Part shown: positions 9,740 to 23,199 of the stretch, in pieces
Layout of the letters: each line of letters starts with the position of its first letter
Position numbering within the stretch: the first letter of the stretch is position 1
From: Smittium mucronatum
Taxonomy: Eukaryota > Kickxellomycota > Harpellomycetes > Harpellales > Legeriomycetaceae
Direction: 5' to 3'
Length of the DNA stretch: 42,410 bases
Assembly: GCA_001953115.1 (NCBI GenBank)
Contig: LSSL01000441.1
Coordinates: 34,429-76,838, forward strand
Translations under genes and position numbers: made by a program
Notes under the pieces: generated by a model
What the model was told of the DNA's origin: nothing
Database searches by the model: none
The model's input: only the letters and a program-made list of their open reading frames with translations

Positions 9740-11700
9740 AAAAAGTAGATGTAATGACGGTTTACTGGTGGTCTCCGAAAAAACTCCAGAGTCAAAAATG
9801 CCAAAATTTATTTTCAAAATTATCAATTTAATTTACGATTCTGGGGAAATCTCAGCTAATATGGACACTGGTATAGTAGCTTCGTTACCTAAAAAATAAG
9901 ATATGAAAGACTCCGACAATTATCGGGTAATTTCATTGATCTCAACCCTTTCGAAGCTATTATCCAAAATAATATCTAAAAAATTGGTACAAATCGATAA
10001 TAAATACGAAATATTAGTCAAAGAACACGCCGGTTTTCAAAATTTAGAGGATTGTGCCGCTCAAGCGACCATCTTATACGAAATTTTGCGGCGAAAAAAA
10101 AAATAAAAAAAAAAAAAACCTTCTTATTCTATATGCACTATGGTAAAGCCTATGACCTAGTGCTCCACACCGCACTGCTGTACAAACTGAAGGTCATTGG
10201 GATTGGTCTGGAGTTAATAAATTCTATCTGGGACCTTTACAGGTATTCAAAAATAGCTGTTAGAATCGGAGATTATGTCTCCAATCCTTTTAACTACCTA
10301 CTTGGGCTGAAAAAAGGGTGCTTAACCTCGAAAATAATATTAAATCTTTACATTAAAGATTTTTTCAATGGCATTCAAGGTGTATATGGCCCTGGAATCA
10401 CCTCTGGAATACCTGGGCTTCTTTTTTCAGATGATACCGTTCTATTTACTGAATCCAAGACCAAAATGAAACTAGAATTAAATCAAATTAATAATCAGTA
10501 TAATACATGGGAAATGATCGTGAATGCATCCAAATGCGGTTTAATGAATTTCCTCGGTCCTCAATCTTCTGATTTGATATTGCAAGGCCAAAATATCCCA
10601 AATAAGATTAGTAAACATATTTGGGCTATTTTATATAAAATAAATGGAACGTGTTTAGGACCATAAAAAACAAAAAATCAAATATCATAAAGGGTTTTTA
10701 GGCTGTTTATAGCTTCTTGAACAGAACTGGAGTGTCTTTCAGCTTAAAAATCAAATTCGTAAATTCGGTTCTGATGCTTATTGGCTGTTATGGAGGCGCG
10801 GCCTTTGGCATAAGTGAAGCTAGAGTCAATCCGACCCTAGACGAAATCGCCAAAGCCATCCGACAGGTTTCCAATGTGTATAAGTCAGCCGCCATGGAAC
10901 GGGTCCGAGTAGAACTGGGGATAAAATCTGCCTTAATAAAAACCAGCACTTTTCGAGAGCGAGCATATAACAAATGTATAATTTTAAAAACTTGGATAGA
11001 ATATCTCATTAATTTGCCTATAAAGACCAGAATGGCCACATGGGTGACCGGTAGTTCAGGATATATATAAAAAATTTGTGCTCAAAAGTCAAAAGGCGAA
11101 AAAACTATCACCATAGTCATCAGGAAAAATAAAAATAACCGGTATAAAATCCACCAGTGGACGGTGGACCGAAAAATCGGCGGAAAAGTAAACTGAATGA
11201 ATCTTCAGCTGCTGTGCACCAATCTGAAACTTGGCCTCCAGGAAATCGGTAAAATGCGAATGGGAACCTTCCGAACAGTACATTCGACTATCGAACATTA
11301 AATTTTTGCATGAAATTTTTTAAAAAAATCATCTCTTCTGTGAAATCTAATTGCCAGAAACTGTCGGCCACATCTTATTAAATTGCTCTCGATGGGATAG
11401 AATTCTAAATGAGACGATCGGCTGGTTCATACCTGCACTGATCCGCTCAGATGTCAAAAACTGAATTTGTAATTTAAGTGAATCCCGGATGTATATAGTG
11501 GGATAATACTGGGGGGGGGGTCCAGGAATACTTTAAGTCAGTTTAAAGCTGACACATTGATCGTAAATTTTGTTGGAAATATCCAAATTTCTGATTGGGA
11601 TCAGCGTTCCAAGAACACTTAAGATCCAGGGTTTAAATGATTCAACAACCCCCTTGAACCAATGCCCTCGAGGTATAGAGCTGCTAGAGCGGTAGAGGGG
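9740..11700 (+). mobile_element. Decayed LINE (non-LTR retrotransposon), RT and C-terminal part
   Basis: From about 9785 the reading frame gives the typical RT start (PKFIFKIINLIYDSGEI, then NYRVISLISTLSKLLSKII), broken by a stop at 9898-9900. An A-rich tract at 10096-10119 breaks the frame; the next frame (10052-10666) carries the palm, with YGKAYDLV and the active-site box FSDDTVLF near 10425, replacing the common YADD or FADD. After another shift, 10717-11070 and later fragments give the C-terminal region, ending with a zinc-finger-like ETVGHILLNCSRW near 11356 and a stop at 11461-11463. Traces such as EPMPSRYRAARAVEG near 11658 suggest the relic runs to about 11700. No endonuclease or ORF1 part was seen upstream, so the copy looks 5'-truncated, as is usual for LINEs. 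Confidence 0.88.
11511..11520. repeat. Poly-G run of 10
   Basis: Ten consecutive G in the 3' part of the first LINE relic. See the finding on long G/C homopolymers. Confidence 0.9.
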
Positions 11701-12285
11701 GATTGGGTGACAAAAAAATTCCGAATTTTTTTTACTTTTTTTAATTTTTTAAAATATGTTATAATAACTTTTTATTAACTTTAAAGTAAATTTACTATAA
11801 ATTTACTGTAAAAAAAATTGAATGAAATGATGTTTTAATTTACTTAAATAAGGTCTTAGAATCCCTGATGATTATTTTAATAGCTTATAGATTGCAAATA
11901 TATCTAAATAATCCCATGTTGTTGTGATCTTAATTGAATGAAAATAATATTATATTATTTATAGATTGCTAATAATAAATTTTTAGCAAGACTAAATTTA
12001 AAATAAATATAAGAGCTAAAAACCGAATTAGAAACTTTTTTGCATAAAATGGTAAATGTGCCACATATACTGAGATTATCTGCATTCTGATAGTACGAGA
12101 AGAAACCAAAAAATGTGAAATAAAGATGGAAATAAATAAAACTATTATCTTATCCAATATTTATTTTTCGTTTAATATTAATTCAGTGAAAATAAGAATT
12201 TTTTATATTCTGAATTTCCAGGAAATTTGTACCGATTTTTTTTTAAAATGATTTTCCCCCAAGATTAAAATATTAGAATAAGTAT
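11701..12285. other. AT-rich spacer, no gene recognised
   Basis: Only short open frames without recognisable content, such as 11969-12157 on the minus strand. Confidence 0.65.
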
Positions 12286-13109
12286 TAAAAAAAATGAATA
12301 TATTTCTGGCAATTATATAACCGCTTTGTAAATATTTATGAGTTTCTATTTCTCTTTAATTTTTTTTAAGAGTCTAAAAAATTTTTATTACTTTGGATAT
12401 AACTTTAATCTAAAATCTTATTTTTCATCAAGCTGAATAATTTTTAATTAAAAATCCCCACAAGAAACTTCCGTTCTTTTTTAAAATTTATCACTAGAGA
12501 TAATAGAAAAATACTAAATTTACGACGGGTTAGCTAGACTTTAGGAATAGCTTGAGGCTATTATAAATAAAATATGAAATCTAAGGATCTTTTTTATTAA
12601 TTTTTTAATGTTTAAATTATTTTAAATAGGATTAACTTATTCTCCATATAAAATTTATGTTTTAAAGTGTGCCTAATTTTTCATATAATGTATTTTTATA
12701 CGGTTTATCGACATTTGACCCATTTTATGATCCAAATTTTATTATATCAAATGCAAATTTCCCAATTCTTTTTTTATCTTCTATAAACCACTTTGAGATA
12801 AAAAAAATCTTTAAAAATATGGAATGTAAATATTATCATAGCTTTAATAAGAAATAAAATTCATTAAGGGTCTTGAATGTTGATAAAAACACTCTAATAG
12901 AGCGTTTGTGTTTATTTATTTAGATTTTATTATAAAAGACAAAAAAAAGTTGGGTTTCTAGTTCAAATTATTGGATTCTATTTACATATTTGCTAGATTT
13001 AATTTAAATATCTTATAAACTCAAAATTTTACTAATTTTTTCACTTTTCAAATTTTTTTATATGAGATTTTTATTTGATCAATTTTCCATTTGATCAATT
13101 GTCAACTTC
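12286..13109 (+). repeat. 824-bp direct repeat, copy 1 (left of the N gap)
   Basis: Matches 13337-14160 with a constant offset of 1051 bp and no difference found by eye. It ends at the base before the N gap. A 62-codon frame at 12669-12857 recurs identically at 13720-13908. It has no recognisable domain and probably no coding function. Confidence 0.95.
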
Positions 13110-13336
13110 NNNNNNNNNNNNNNNNNNNNNNNNNNNNNNNNNNNNNNNNNNNNNNNNNNNNNNNNNNNNNNNNNNNNNNNNNNNNNNNNNNNNNNNNNNN
13201 NNNNNNNNNNNNNNNNNNNNNNNNNNNNNNNNNNNNNNNNNNNNNNNNNNNNNNNNNNNNNNNNNNNNNNNNNNNNNNNNNNNNNNNNNNNNNNNNNNNN
13301 NNNNNNNNNNNNNNNNNNNNNNNNNNNNNNNNNNNN
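13110..13336. other. Assembly gap (227 N)
   Basis: A run of N between two identical sequences. Open frames drawn across it are not real. Confidence 0.98.
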
Positions 13337-14160
13337 TAAAAAAAATGAATATATTTCTGGCAATTATATAACCGCTTTGTAAATATTTATGAGTTTCTAT
13401 TTCTCTTTAATTTTTTTTAAGAGTCTAAAAAATTTTTATTACTTTGGATATAACTTTAATCTAAAATCTTATTTTTCATCAAGCTGAATAATTTTTAATT
13501 AAAAATCCCCACAAGAAACTTCCGTTCTTTTTTAAAATTTATCACTAGAGATAATAGAAAAATACTAAATTTACGACGGGTTAGCTAGACTTTAGGAATA
13601 GCTTGAGGCTATTATAAATAAAATATGAAATCTAAGGATCTTTTTTATTAATTTTTTAATGTTTAAATTATTTTAAATAGGATTAACTTATTCTCCATAT
13701 AAAATTTATGTTTTAAAGTGTGCCTAATTTTTCATATAATGTATTTTTATACGGTTTATCGACATTTGACCCATTTTATGATCCAAATTTTATTATATCA
13801 AATGCAAATTTCCCAATTCTTTTTTTATCTTCTATAAACCACTTTGAGATAAAAAAAATCTTTAAAAATATGGAATGTAAATATTATCATAGCTTTAATA
13901 AGAAATAAAATTCATTAAGGGTCTTGAATGTTGATAAAAACACTCTAATAGAGCGTTTGTGTTTATTTATTTAGATTTTATTATAAAAGACAAAAAAAAG
14001 TTGGGTTTCTAGTTCAAATTATTGGATTCTATTTACATATTTGCTAGATTTAATTTAAATATCTTATAAACTCAAAATTTTACTAATTTTTTCACTTTTC
14101 AAATTTTTTTATATGAGATTTTTATTTGATCAATTTTCCATTTGATCAATTGTCAACTTC
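13337..14160 (+). repeat. 824-bp direct repeat, copy 2 (right of the N gap)
   Basis: Starts at the first base after the gap with TAAAAAAAATGAATAT, and matches copy 1 to the base where copy 1 meets the gap. Unique sequence resumes at 14161. Confidence 0.95.
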
Positions 14161-15455
14161 GCCAAATTAATTGGATCAAACTTCTTTAGGTCATATGTAT
14201 TTTGGTGAAATTTAATAGAAACTTTTACAATTTATGTAAACGTATATATATATATATATTGTAAATAAAAGATGTAAAAAAAATGGATTATTCATGTTTT
14301 TGGAAACGATATTTTGTATTATACTAAATTTAGTAAGAAAATATATTGTGATCTACTTAATAATATACAGGTCGTAAATAAATTACAGAAGTTATGTGCA
14401 TTTAAATGAAAATATGTTTATTCACCGTTTTCTGAGATTTTTCGTATTATTTTATATTTTATTTTATTTTAAAAACTGCATTACTTATACAGATGAATTC
14501 GATTATAAATTATTGATGATATTTATTTATTCTTATAAAAAGTTTTAAGTTATATTTATATTATACATTAATGGTTCTAAATTGTTAAAATTTAAATATC
14601 AAATATTAATTCACTTTAAATTCAAGTAAATTGTTATAAGCTCTTAAATTATTATTTACAAATAAAATCTGATAATTTTTTTAAAATATTTTAAATTTGC
14701 GAAATAACTTCTTCTTAGTTGTTCTAAAAAATTCGGAATTTGATTCGCATAAATTTATATCAGTTTACAATTCGAATAGCTCAGCTTAAGCTCGGTTACA
14801 TCAAATATATTTTAATTATTAATAGCGATTGATTAATAAGAAATGATTTATTTTCATTATTGAATCGAGTCTGCTTCGAAAAAATTCTGGTTATAATCCG
14901 AAATTCTGCATTTAATTAAATTAAGAAAAAATTTAATTAAAATGACTTTTTATCAAAATAAATCCTTTTTTATAATATAACCGAGTTTTCAAGCTCTAAT
15001 CACCAATTTTATAATTTTTATAAAAACTCGATTATAAATTATTTTTAAAACTAAAAAAATACTTTTTTGGTTATATTTACCGCTTGCAAATATTTTCTTA
15101 ATACAAATCATATTTTGAATTTTTTACCAATGGTTTTTTACCATTATAATCTTTTATTTTTGATAAAACCTAGAGCTAGAAAAAAATGAGCGCAGAATTA
15201 TGTTTAATATATATAATATTGTCTTTAATTAATTAATTTTTTTTTTCTTTTATTATGATTTATATTAGTTAAATAAGTGATGTTATTTTTTAAAAATATG
15301 TAAAATAAGTTGAGGGGACTGATTTTAACCTTAGGAAAATTTACCAATTTAACATTGTATATAATTCAACTTACAAAACCCCGACTTATACTTTGAAAAA
15401 GTTGTCAGAACCGAATTTTATACTTTAAATAAATAGTATTTCTTGGGATTAGACG

Positions 15456-15467
15456 CCCCCCCCCCCC
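15456..15467. repeat. Poly-C run of 12
   Basis: Twelve consecutive C in very AT-rich noncoding DNA. Confidence 0.9.
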
Positions 15468-18400
15468 TATAATTTCTAATAAATAATATCATACAAACGA
15501 GAAGAAACACAGGAAAAAGATACAACCTATATTATAATGATAATTCGACTTTTTTCACATTTTTTTAAAGAAATTTTCATTTTTATCATCAATACGTCCT
15601 ATATTTGGAATTAATTCTAGCTCAAAATTATGAACTATTGAGAAAAAAGCAATTTTAAGTAAAAAAAGTTATAGTATACTCTTTATTAATCAAAAAAATT
15701 GATTTTAAAAAAGCTCCAAAAATATTTTTTAATCACTACCCGATTAATTTCACATATTTGACTCACATATAGTATAATTACCTAGATTTTCAGGTAATTT
15801 TAGATGTTATAATGTGTTTTTATATTATAATAACAAAAATTATTGAATTATATGTGAATATTGAAAATTTTACAATGTGAAAGTAAAGAAATTAAGCCTG
15901 ATTATTTATTAATTGAAACACTATTTTAGAATATAATTATCGATTTCCTGGAGATATGCAAAAAAAAAATTGCTAAAATTTTCACAAGAGGCGTCACTAG
16001 AAGAGAAAATGTACTGACATAAAATCCCTTACTTGGGACATATATTTTTGAATATAATTTTTACGTTACAATTCCTAAAAAAGATCCAGTTTTAAGCTAG
16101 TTTTATCACAAATACAAACACAAACACAATATAATAATAATAATTAAAGTCACAATCAAGAGTTGGTTTTGATTTGAAAAAAATTGTTGTAATTAAATTT
16201 TCGCCTTAAAAGGTTGTGTAAAGCCATCAGAAATAAAGTGGGATCATTCTCAGATCTATAATTAGATATACATGATATTATTATTTGAACTAAAGACTAG
16301 AAAATTTCTAAAAAACCCCTAAATAACTTAATTTATTAATAAAAATCTCTATCTAGCCGTAATACTTTCAGTATTTTTATATTAAATTTTTTTTGGCGAT
16401 TTTGAGCTCACAAGATATGGCTGATAGGAAACTAATTAAAAATAATGAGCTTTAAAAAGCTATAAATTCTGTTTAATATAGAAAAGATTTATGTGAACAA
16501 TAAAATCTGTGTTTGAATAAAAAGGCGAGAAATTTTTATCAAATTAATTTATATATAACATTAAAATTATCTAATAAAATTATACCACAAATAAGTTATT
16601 AGATCCCAAATGACCACTGTTGAAAAAATTCAAAACTATTTGTTGAATAAGATTATAATCTAATGATTTTTAATTTAGTGATTTTTTTCAATTTTTTAAA
16701 AATAAAATTTTATTTATAAGGAAAATTTTATGGTTATCTTTGGCAAATAATCAAAGCTAAATTAATATTAAAAAATTACATAAATTTTGAGTTTAGAAGC
16801 AATTAATTATATACGTATATATTTCAAATTATAAGGGGTTTTTTACAAAATAAGTATTATTCGGTGATTAATTTGATCATTTTAAAATATCTTGGATGAT
16901 ATTTCTGCTTTTGAAGGTCTATTAAAGAGCTAAAATTGTGCATACTTATGTGGGTTATATTAAATATTATTTTTGTATTTTATTCAATAGTAAAATATTT
17001 CCGGTTGATTATTAAGAAAAAACATATTTTTATCTCTTGAAAAAATAAAAATAAAAATAAACTGTAATTGCTGCTCTTTACATTTATTACGAAAAATATA
17101 CTTTTTAAGAAAAATATAGGTCTATTTCACAAAATTTAGTCTTTGAAAATTTAAATATACAAAATTTCGACTTTTTTCTAAATCTAAAACATCGATTTCT
17201 ATTCTTTAATATTTATAGATCATTCAATATATATAAAATAAAATTTACTTTCGCCCATTTCAAATATTTTTTTAAAAAAATCGGAAATTACAAGTAATAA
17301 ATGAGATATTAGCTCACTAGAAATAAATAGTGGCATAAAGCTGTTTTAATATAAATTTTATAGCTTATTCAAAATATAGTAAATATTTTAGAGGTTTTTT
17401 ATTATTATTTATTTTATTTTACAAGGCATAAAGTCTATTTCTTTATGCTGAGATTATTGCGCTCAAGCTCTTATAATTTATCACATACATATAAAAAATT
17501 TCGATACGATTTTTTCTGAGTTGGCATAATGTGCATGATGTAAAATTAATTATTAATTTTTATCTATATCCCCATCAATTCTGTGGACACATTCTCTATA
17601 TGCTCTTTTTCTTACTCATTTTTATCTAAACTATTTTTAAAAATTATTTCATATTTTTTTGGGATTTTTTTGGAAAGTTAAAGCATAACCCCCCCATTTT
17701 TTTTTCTGTTATAAATATCCTACAGATATTTTTCATTGTATTTGATCATGGAAATTATGCAAGATTTAGAAATGTGTGATATAATTTATTTAAGTTATTT
17801 ATCCCTATTATCAAATAAAACAAAATTGAAAACATTACAGATGTTTGAAATTGAAGGATATATTATTAGAATAATTATCCGAAAATTCTTAATTAATCAT
17901 TTCTTTATTAAAGGGAAAGTAGTTAATGAAATGTTATTTATTAAACTTATTGAGTGAGCCGATAAATGGAGATGACATGGACTAAAAAAATAGATTGTTT
18001 TCTTTAATAATGAATATTATTTTCTAAATCAACCCGAATTATTTTTGGCGGTATTATAAGCCTCCATTGAATAAAAAAAATTGAATATTAGAAATATCTG
18101 AAAGTATATATATTAATTGCATAATTATATAAAAATTAAAATCAATGATATCCAATTTCAAAAAAGTCTGCATTTTGCGGGATTTCTCAAAAAAATGGGA
18201 ATAAATGTGACGCTTAAATTTGAATTTTTTTACATCCTATGTAAAATTATTTATTATTTAATATAATTTAATGGATTAAATTCCATTAATCATATAAAAT
18301 TGTGCACGAGTTTTTAAAATTATCATCGTTTAAGATTTAGTTAATTTGGCTCAAAAAATAGCTAATCAACAATGAAAAAAAGATTATATTAAGTCATAAA

Positions 18401-18675
18401 GTTAATTTTTGAAGATGTTATTAAAAAATAAAACATTTTAATATTGATATGAAAATTTTTTATGGGCTATTAATAAAAGATAAATTTTAATTTCGAACAT
18501 ATAGCGACTATTTTCTAGATTTATTGGTATAAAAGCGGCGCATATTTTTTACTTTCAAAAAAATGGGTGTATATTTTGATTCCTTTGGAATAATTAATAA
18601 ATGACAAAAATTTCTTTAAAAAATTAGGATTAGAATTATATTATTGATATTTTAGATATTTTCAGAAAATTATCA

Positions 18676-18686
18676 GGGGGGGGGGG
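18676..18686. repeat. Poly-G run of 11
   Basis: Eleven consecutive G followed by TAATTTT in very AT-rich noncoding DNA. Confidence 0.9.
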
Positions 18687-19397
18687 TAATTTTTCTATAT
18701 TTTATTAAATATTGGGATAATAAAATATATAGTCAGGTTAATACATCTTTTAAAACTTATATTTATTTTTTAAAATTATAATTTTCTCACTATAAAAACC
18801 AATAACAAAAAAAATAATATATTTTAACAAGAGTTGGAAAAAAATCGAGAGATTATATATTATAAACTATGAGTATTCTTAATATTAAGTCTTTCTAGAT
18901 AAAATGATATAAATCATTTCAAATAGAAATTCATTTTTCAAAAAAAGGGGGATTAAATTAAAAATATTATTGGATGAATTTAATTTTTATTACAGTAAGA
19001 AAATTCAGTTTTTAATATTATACATTAACGTAAAGTATGTGGGTAGAAATTTCAATCAATTTTTTTCAAAACGAGAGAATCTGTGATTAAAATCCATTTT
19101 AATTGAAATTTTTCATGAAAAAATTTATAATATAAAAAAAATATTATTTATTTTAATCTGATGGCCAAAACTGAAAAAAATAGTATTTTTTTTTATCAAA
19201 ACATTTTCGAAACAAATATAAATATTCGGAAAATTTATTTAAGCTGTTTCACAAAATACATTCTCGAATATAGTACGTCCATGAATAATATTTATTATTA
19301 TCAAATAATCACAATTCATCAAAACTCCGATTATTTAGTGCTTCTAGATAATTGTTTTTTACTTTCATTTCCTTTTTTATCTTATTATTTTTTCAAA

Positions 19398-19438
19398 GTT
19401 GAGCCTTTTTTTCTAATTTAAATATTTTTAGGCTCAAC
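19398..19438. repeat. Inverted repeat with 9-bp GC-containing arms
   Basis: GTTGAGCCT at 19398-19406 and AGGCTCAAC at 19430-19438 are perfect inverted arms around a 23-nt AT-only loop apart from one C. They could form a hairpin in a transcript from either strand. Function unknown. Confidence 0.7.
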
Positions 19439-22400
19439 TCATAGGATTATAAATATCTGGATCCTTGAAATTAAAATTTTATAATTATATATATATTTTT
19501 TAATTATATATACGCATCAGTTAATATTTTCTAAATTTCCAAAAAAAATATTTATAAATAACATTAATTTAAAGACCCTATATCCCGCTAAAACAATATT
19601 AAATGATTAAAATCACTATATGATTAGCTCGTATGATTTATGAGGGATTAGGTCGTGTTTTTTATCATCAGACTCAAATTTTGGAGTCCTCAAGTGTATA
19701 TTATATTATATTCTTCAAATTGTGTTTGTGGAGTCTTCTCCATGAATATTTTAACTATAAAAAAGTGTCAAAAATAGCTATACTGAATAATCCAGTTTTG
19801 TACCAGTGCTTTTTATTCTATTTTCTTATAAATTTATAAATCAAATTCCATATATTTTGATCCCATAAAATTGCATAACGCTATTTATTTGAATTGGGAA
19901 TTCAAATTATGAATTTGAAAATCCAAATCTTATCTGCAATTACGCTGATATCTCCCAAAATGTCGATTTAAATGATTTCCTTAAATAAAAAAAACCCCCC
20001 TCGAATTTACCATTTGGTATAAAAATGTTAAAAAAGCATAATATATATTTATTAATGGTATTTCTTACCCTCTTTTTAATATTAAAAATAAAATAAAATA
20101 AACCTCATATATCCTTTTTTCGATATTATAAAATCCTTATGAGTTTGATTTGTCTATATATATATAACAACAAAGAAGATGGAGTTTTTCTGCTTTGAAA
20201 AAAATATCATAAACAAAAAATTTATTGCTGGATATATTTTCTGGTTTTATATTTTCCAAAAAGAATATTTAGCTTATTAGTCTTTCTTTTATTCAAGATT
20301 ATTAAATTAAAAGTATGTTTTATTGGAATTGATTTTATATTTTTAATATACGCATATTTAAAAATTATTTCAAGTTAAAAACTAGGGAAGATAAAAAAGT
20401 TAAGATACAAGAAAATTCTTATGTTGAAATATTTCCGGTTAAATATATATATAACATATAGGCTTAATCTGAAATATTATTTGGGAGGAATATATCTTAT
20501 AAAATTTGATCTGAATGAAAAAAATATAACCAGAAAACCCGAAAAAGAATTATAAAATTTCATCTTTAATATAAATGTATTAATTAAAAATAAAAATAAA
20601 ATGGAGATTGAAATATAGTATCTAAGCCACAAAAATGAGGCATATTCTAAACTGTTATCAGAAAAAAAAATCGATATTAGCGAAAAAAATGATGCAAAAT
20701 TTTTTCTTGTGTTTGAGATTCATACAGAAAATAACTTTTCTAACAAAAAGAGGATTTTCAGATGAATATACTCTTATTAAATAAGTTTAAAACTATTTTC
20801 ATAAAAGATAAAAAATGTATATATTAAAATAACCCGTTTTAGGTTTAATAAATATATATTTAAAAAAAAATTTAGAATTAATTTATAAAAGTAATATATA
20901 TTGATATTTAGTTAGTTTTTTTTTAACATTTATAAATTCATTGGATTTATGGGAACATCCCTACGTTTTACTAATAAATTTTATTTAAAAAAAAACTTTT
21001 TTAATTCTCTATTTTCAGTCATTTTTGGAAGTATAGTACTTTAAATATGTTTTGTTCCATTTTTAACCTTAAAACCCCGATTAAAACGCGATTTTTAATG
21101 GTTTCCGAAAAATATAGTATAAAAATATTCCATAATTTAGTTTAAGAAAGCCAATAATAATAATATATATTATTATTTAATTCTCAGCATTTAAAAATCT
21201 ACATGAGTCAAAAAGCACTGTATGTATTTGGTAGATGAGAGAAAAGATAAATGAAAATATGGTAAATGTTATAATTCAAATAAAAAAAGAAAAATTATTT
21301 TCTAAGTTTAGGAATATCTCATATAAACAAAATATATTTCAGGAATCGATTAAAACATTTTATATTTCAATTTTTTTTTGAGTTTCCACTTTTTTAATTT
21401 ATCTAAAATAATCCTGTGTTCCATAAGTAGAAACATATTTTTAGGCTTGAAATTATAAGTGATTGAATTTAGGGATAGAAGCTGCTTTGTGACTCCATGG
21501 GTAAATTTTTTAAAAAAAAAGTGCCTGGGTGTGTCTATTAGAGTTTCTTCCAAGTTTTATCAAAGTATGATATGGATTTTGAAACCCCTTATAATTTCAT
21601 AAGGAGCGAAATAAACCTATGGAATAAGGTAATCACTCATAATTTGAATCTAAAATTTATTAAAAACGTGATAATAGAATTTTTTATGTATTTTTTAAAA
21701 ATAATTGAACATAAATACCAAAAAATAATATATTTAAACAAAAAAACCCTTTTTTAAAAATCACCAAAGCTTTTAGAATCACTATGGGCTGAGATTTTCT
21801 CATGAATAAAAAACGAATAAAATAAAACCCAGCTATTTATACAGTTGTGATATTCAAATCCTGTATATAAAGTACTCGGAGAAACTTATATTTCATTTTT
21901 TTTTTTTTTTTGGAAATTCTAAAGAATTATATACCTTTTGAAAGTTATGTTAAATGTATATTTTAATAATAATTTCTTTATTTAACCAAATTCCAAAATG
22001 AAAAAAAAGGAAAGTAAAGCTTTACCGAAAATTCTCACAAATCCTTCTGTTAGAATTAAAAAAGCGGAAATCAAAAAGACCAAGGATAGAACAAAAAATT
22101 TAATAAAGACTTCTTTATCCTTTAAAAAAATAATATCATCATTTTTTTATTAGCTCCTAGTCTAAAAAATAAACATAAATATAATGTATATAAATATTAA
22201 TTATTTTCAAGTAATTAAGAATTTAAGGCGTTTTTAATTCAATTACACAATAGATATTAATTTTTTTATAAATAAAATTTTAGACCAAATAAAAAATAAT
22301 CTTATTTGAAACTACAGATTCGAATATAAATTTTTAAAAATTTAATTAAAAGAAGTGTGTTTGATATAGTAGTAACTTCTAAATTTTTATCCCTATCTTA

Positions 22401-22804
22401 AATATATATATAGCTTGGCTGTGTTTTTGAATTAGCGTCCGATAATTAATTAAAAAATTGATTAAAAAAATATTTTCAATATTTTCAATAATTTGAATTT
22501 ATTTTTTGCATTTCAGTTTAGGTTATATAAATTATCAATCGAATATAGCTACCTTTTAGCTAGTTGTGATAATTATTAAAAAGGGGTTTTTTTTAAATCG
22601 CTTAGTTATTATAAATATTCAAAGTCAAACACCAACTCTATCTAAATTATCAACAAAGGAAGAAAAAGGAAATTAAATAAATATACGCAAAAAAAAAGTT
22701 TAATTTATAGTTAGTTGTTAAATCAGATGTTGTATAAACAAAATAGAATATATTCATATTCATATTTTTGATTAAAATTATGTATGATTTCACTATGAAC
22801 TCAA

Positions 22805-22858
22805 GGTTCTGGTTCGGTTTTTTTGGAACCTCGATTCAATTCCGCCTAAGAATAGGCG
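22805..22858. repeat. Two adjacent small stem-loops
   Basis: GGTTC (22805-22809) pairs with GAACC (22826-22830), and CGCCTA (22843-22848) pairs with TAGGCG (22853-22858) across the tetraloop AGAA. The second stem is notably GC-rich for this region. It does not fold as a tRNA by eye. Confidence 0.5.
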
Positions 22859-23187
22859 ATTTTAAAGGCTATAGGGGGTTTTATATTTCATTTTCAATAC
22901 TCTCAATTTAGAATTTTAAGTTTTGTAAATTTTATTTCTATTTTTTTTGTTGTTGTTTGAAATAACCAAGAAGATCTTACAAGCGACCGCCATTAAAGTT
23001 CTGAATTGGATCAAAATAATAATGATAGAGATTTTTTTTGCCTAATAGCACCCAATTAAAAATAGTGTGCTGGTAAAAATAGAAAAAATAATCGCATTTT
23101 TTTAATGTTGTGGGTATGCAATAGTAAAAAGAGGATGTCAAAAAAAACGACCCTAAACATTCCTAAATAAAACTTATTTATTTTCAA

Positions 23188-23199
23188 CCCCCCCCCCCC
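23188..23199. repeat. Poly-C run of 12
   Basis: Twelve consecutive C in very AT-rich noncoding DNA. Confidence 0.9.

Noticed and set aside
12669..12857. 62-codon frame found twice (again at 13720-13908), as if a conserved repeated gene.
   Set aside because: It repeats only because the whole 824-bp gap flank is duplicated; no homology or codon signal.
13075..13371. Open frames crossing the N gap.
   Set aside because: They consist almost wholly of unknown bases.
17748..17957. 70-codon ATG frame in the desert.
   Set aside because: Composition is that of AT-rich noncoding DNA (I, L, K, N, F) and no domain is visible.
19161..19421. 86-codon ATG frame in the desert.
   Set aside because: AT-driven composition, no motif; a frame of this length is plausible by chance in six frames over 10 kb.
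22805..22858. Possible tRNA from a B-box-like GATTCAATTCC.
   Set aside because: No A box at the right distance and no acceptor or anticodon stem.
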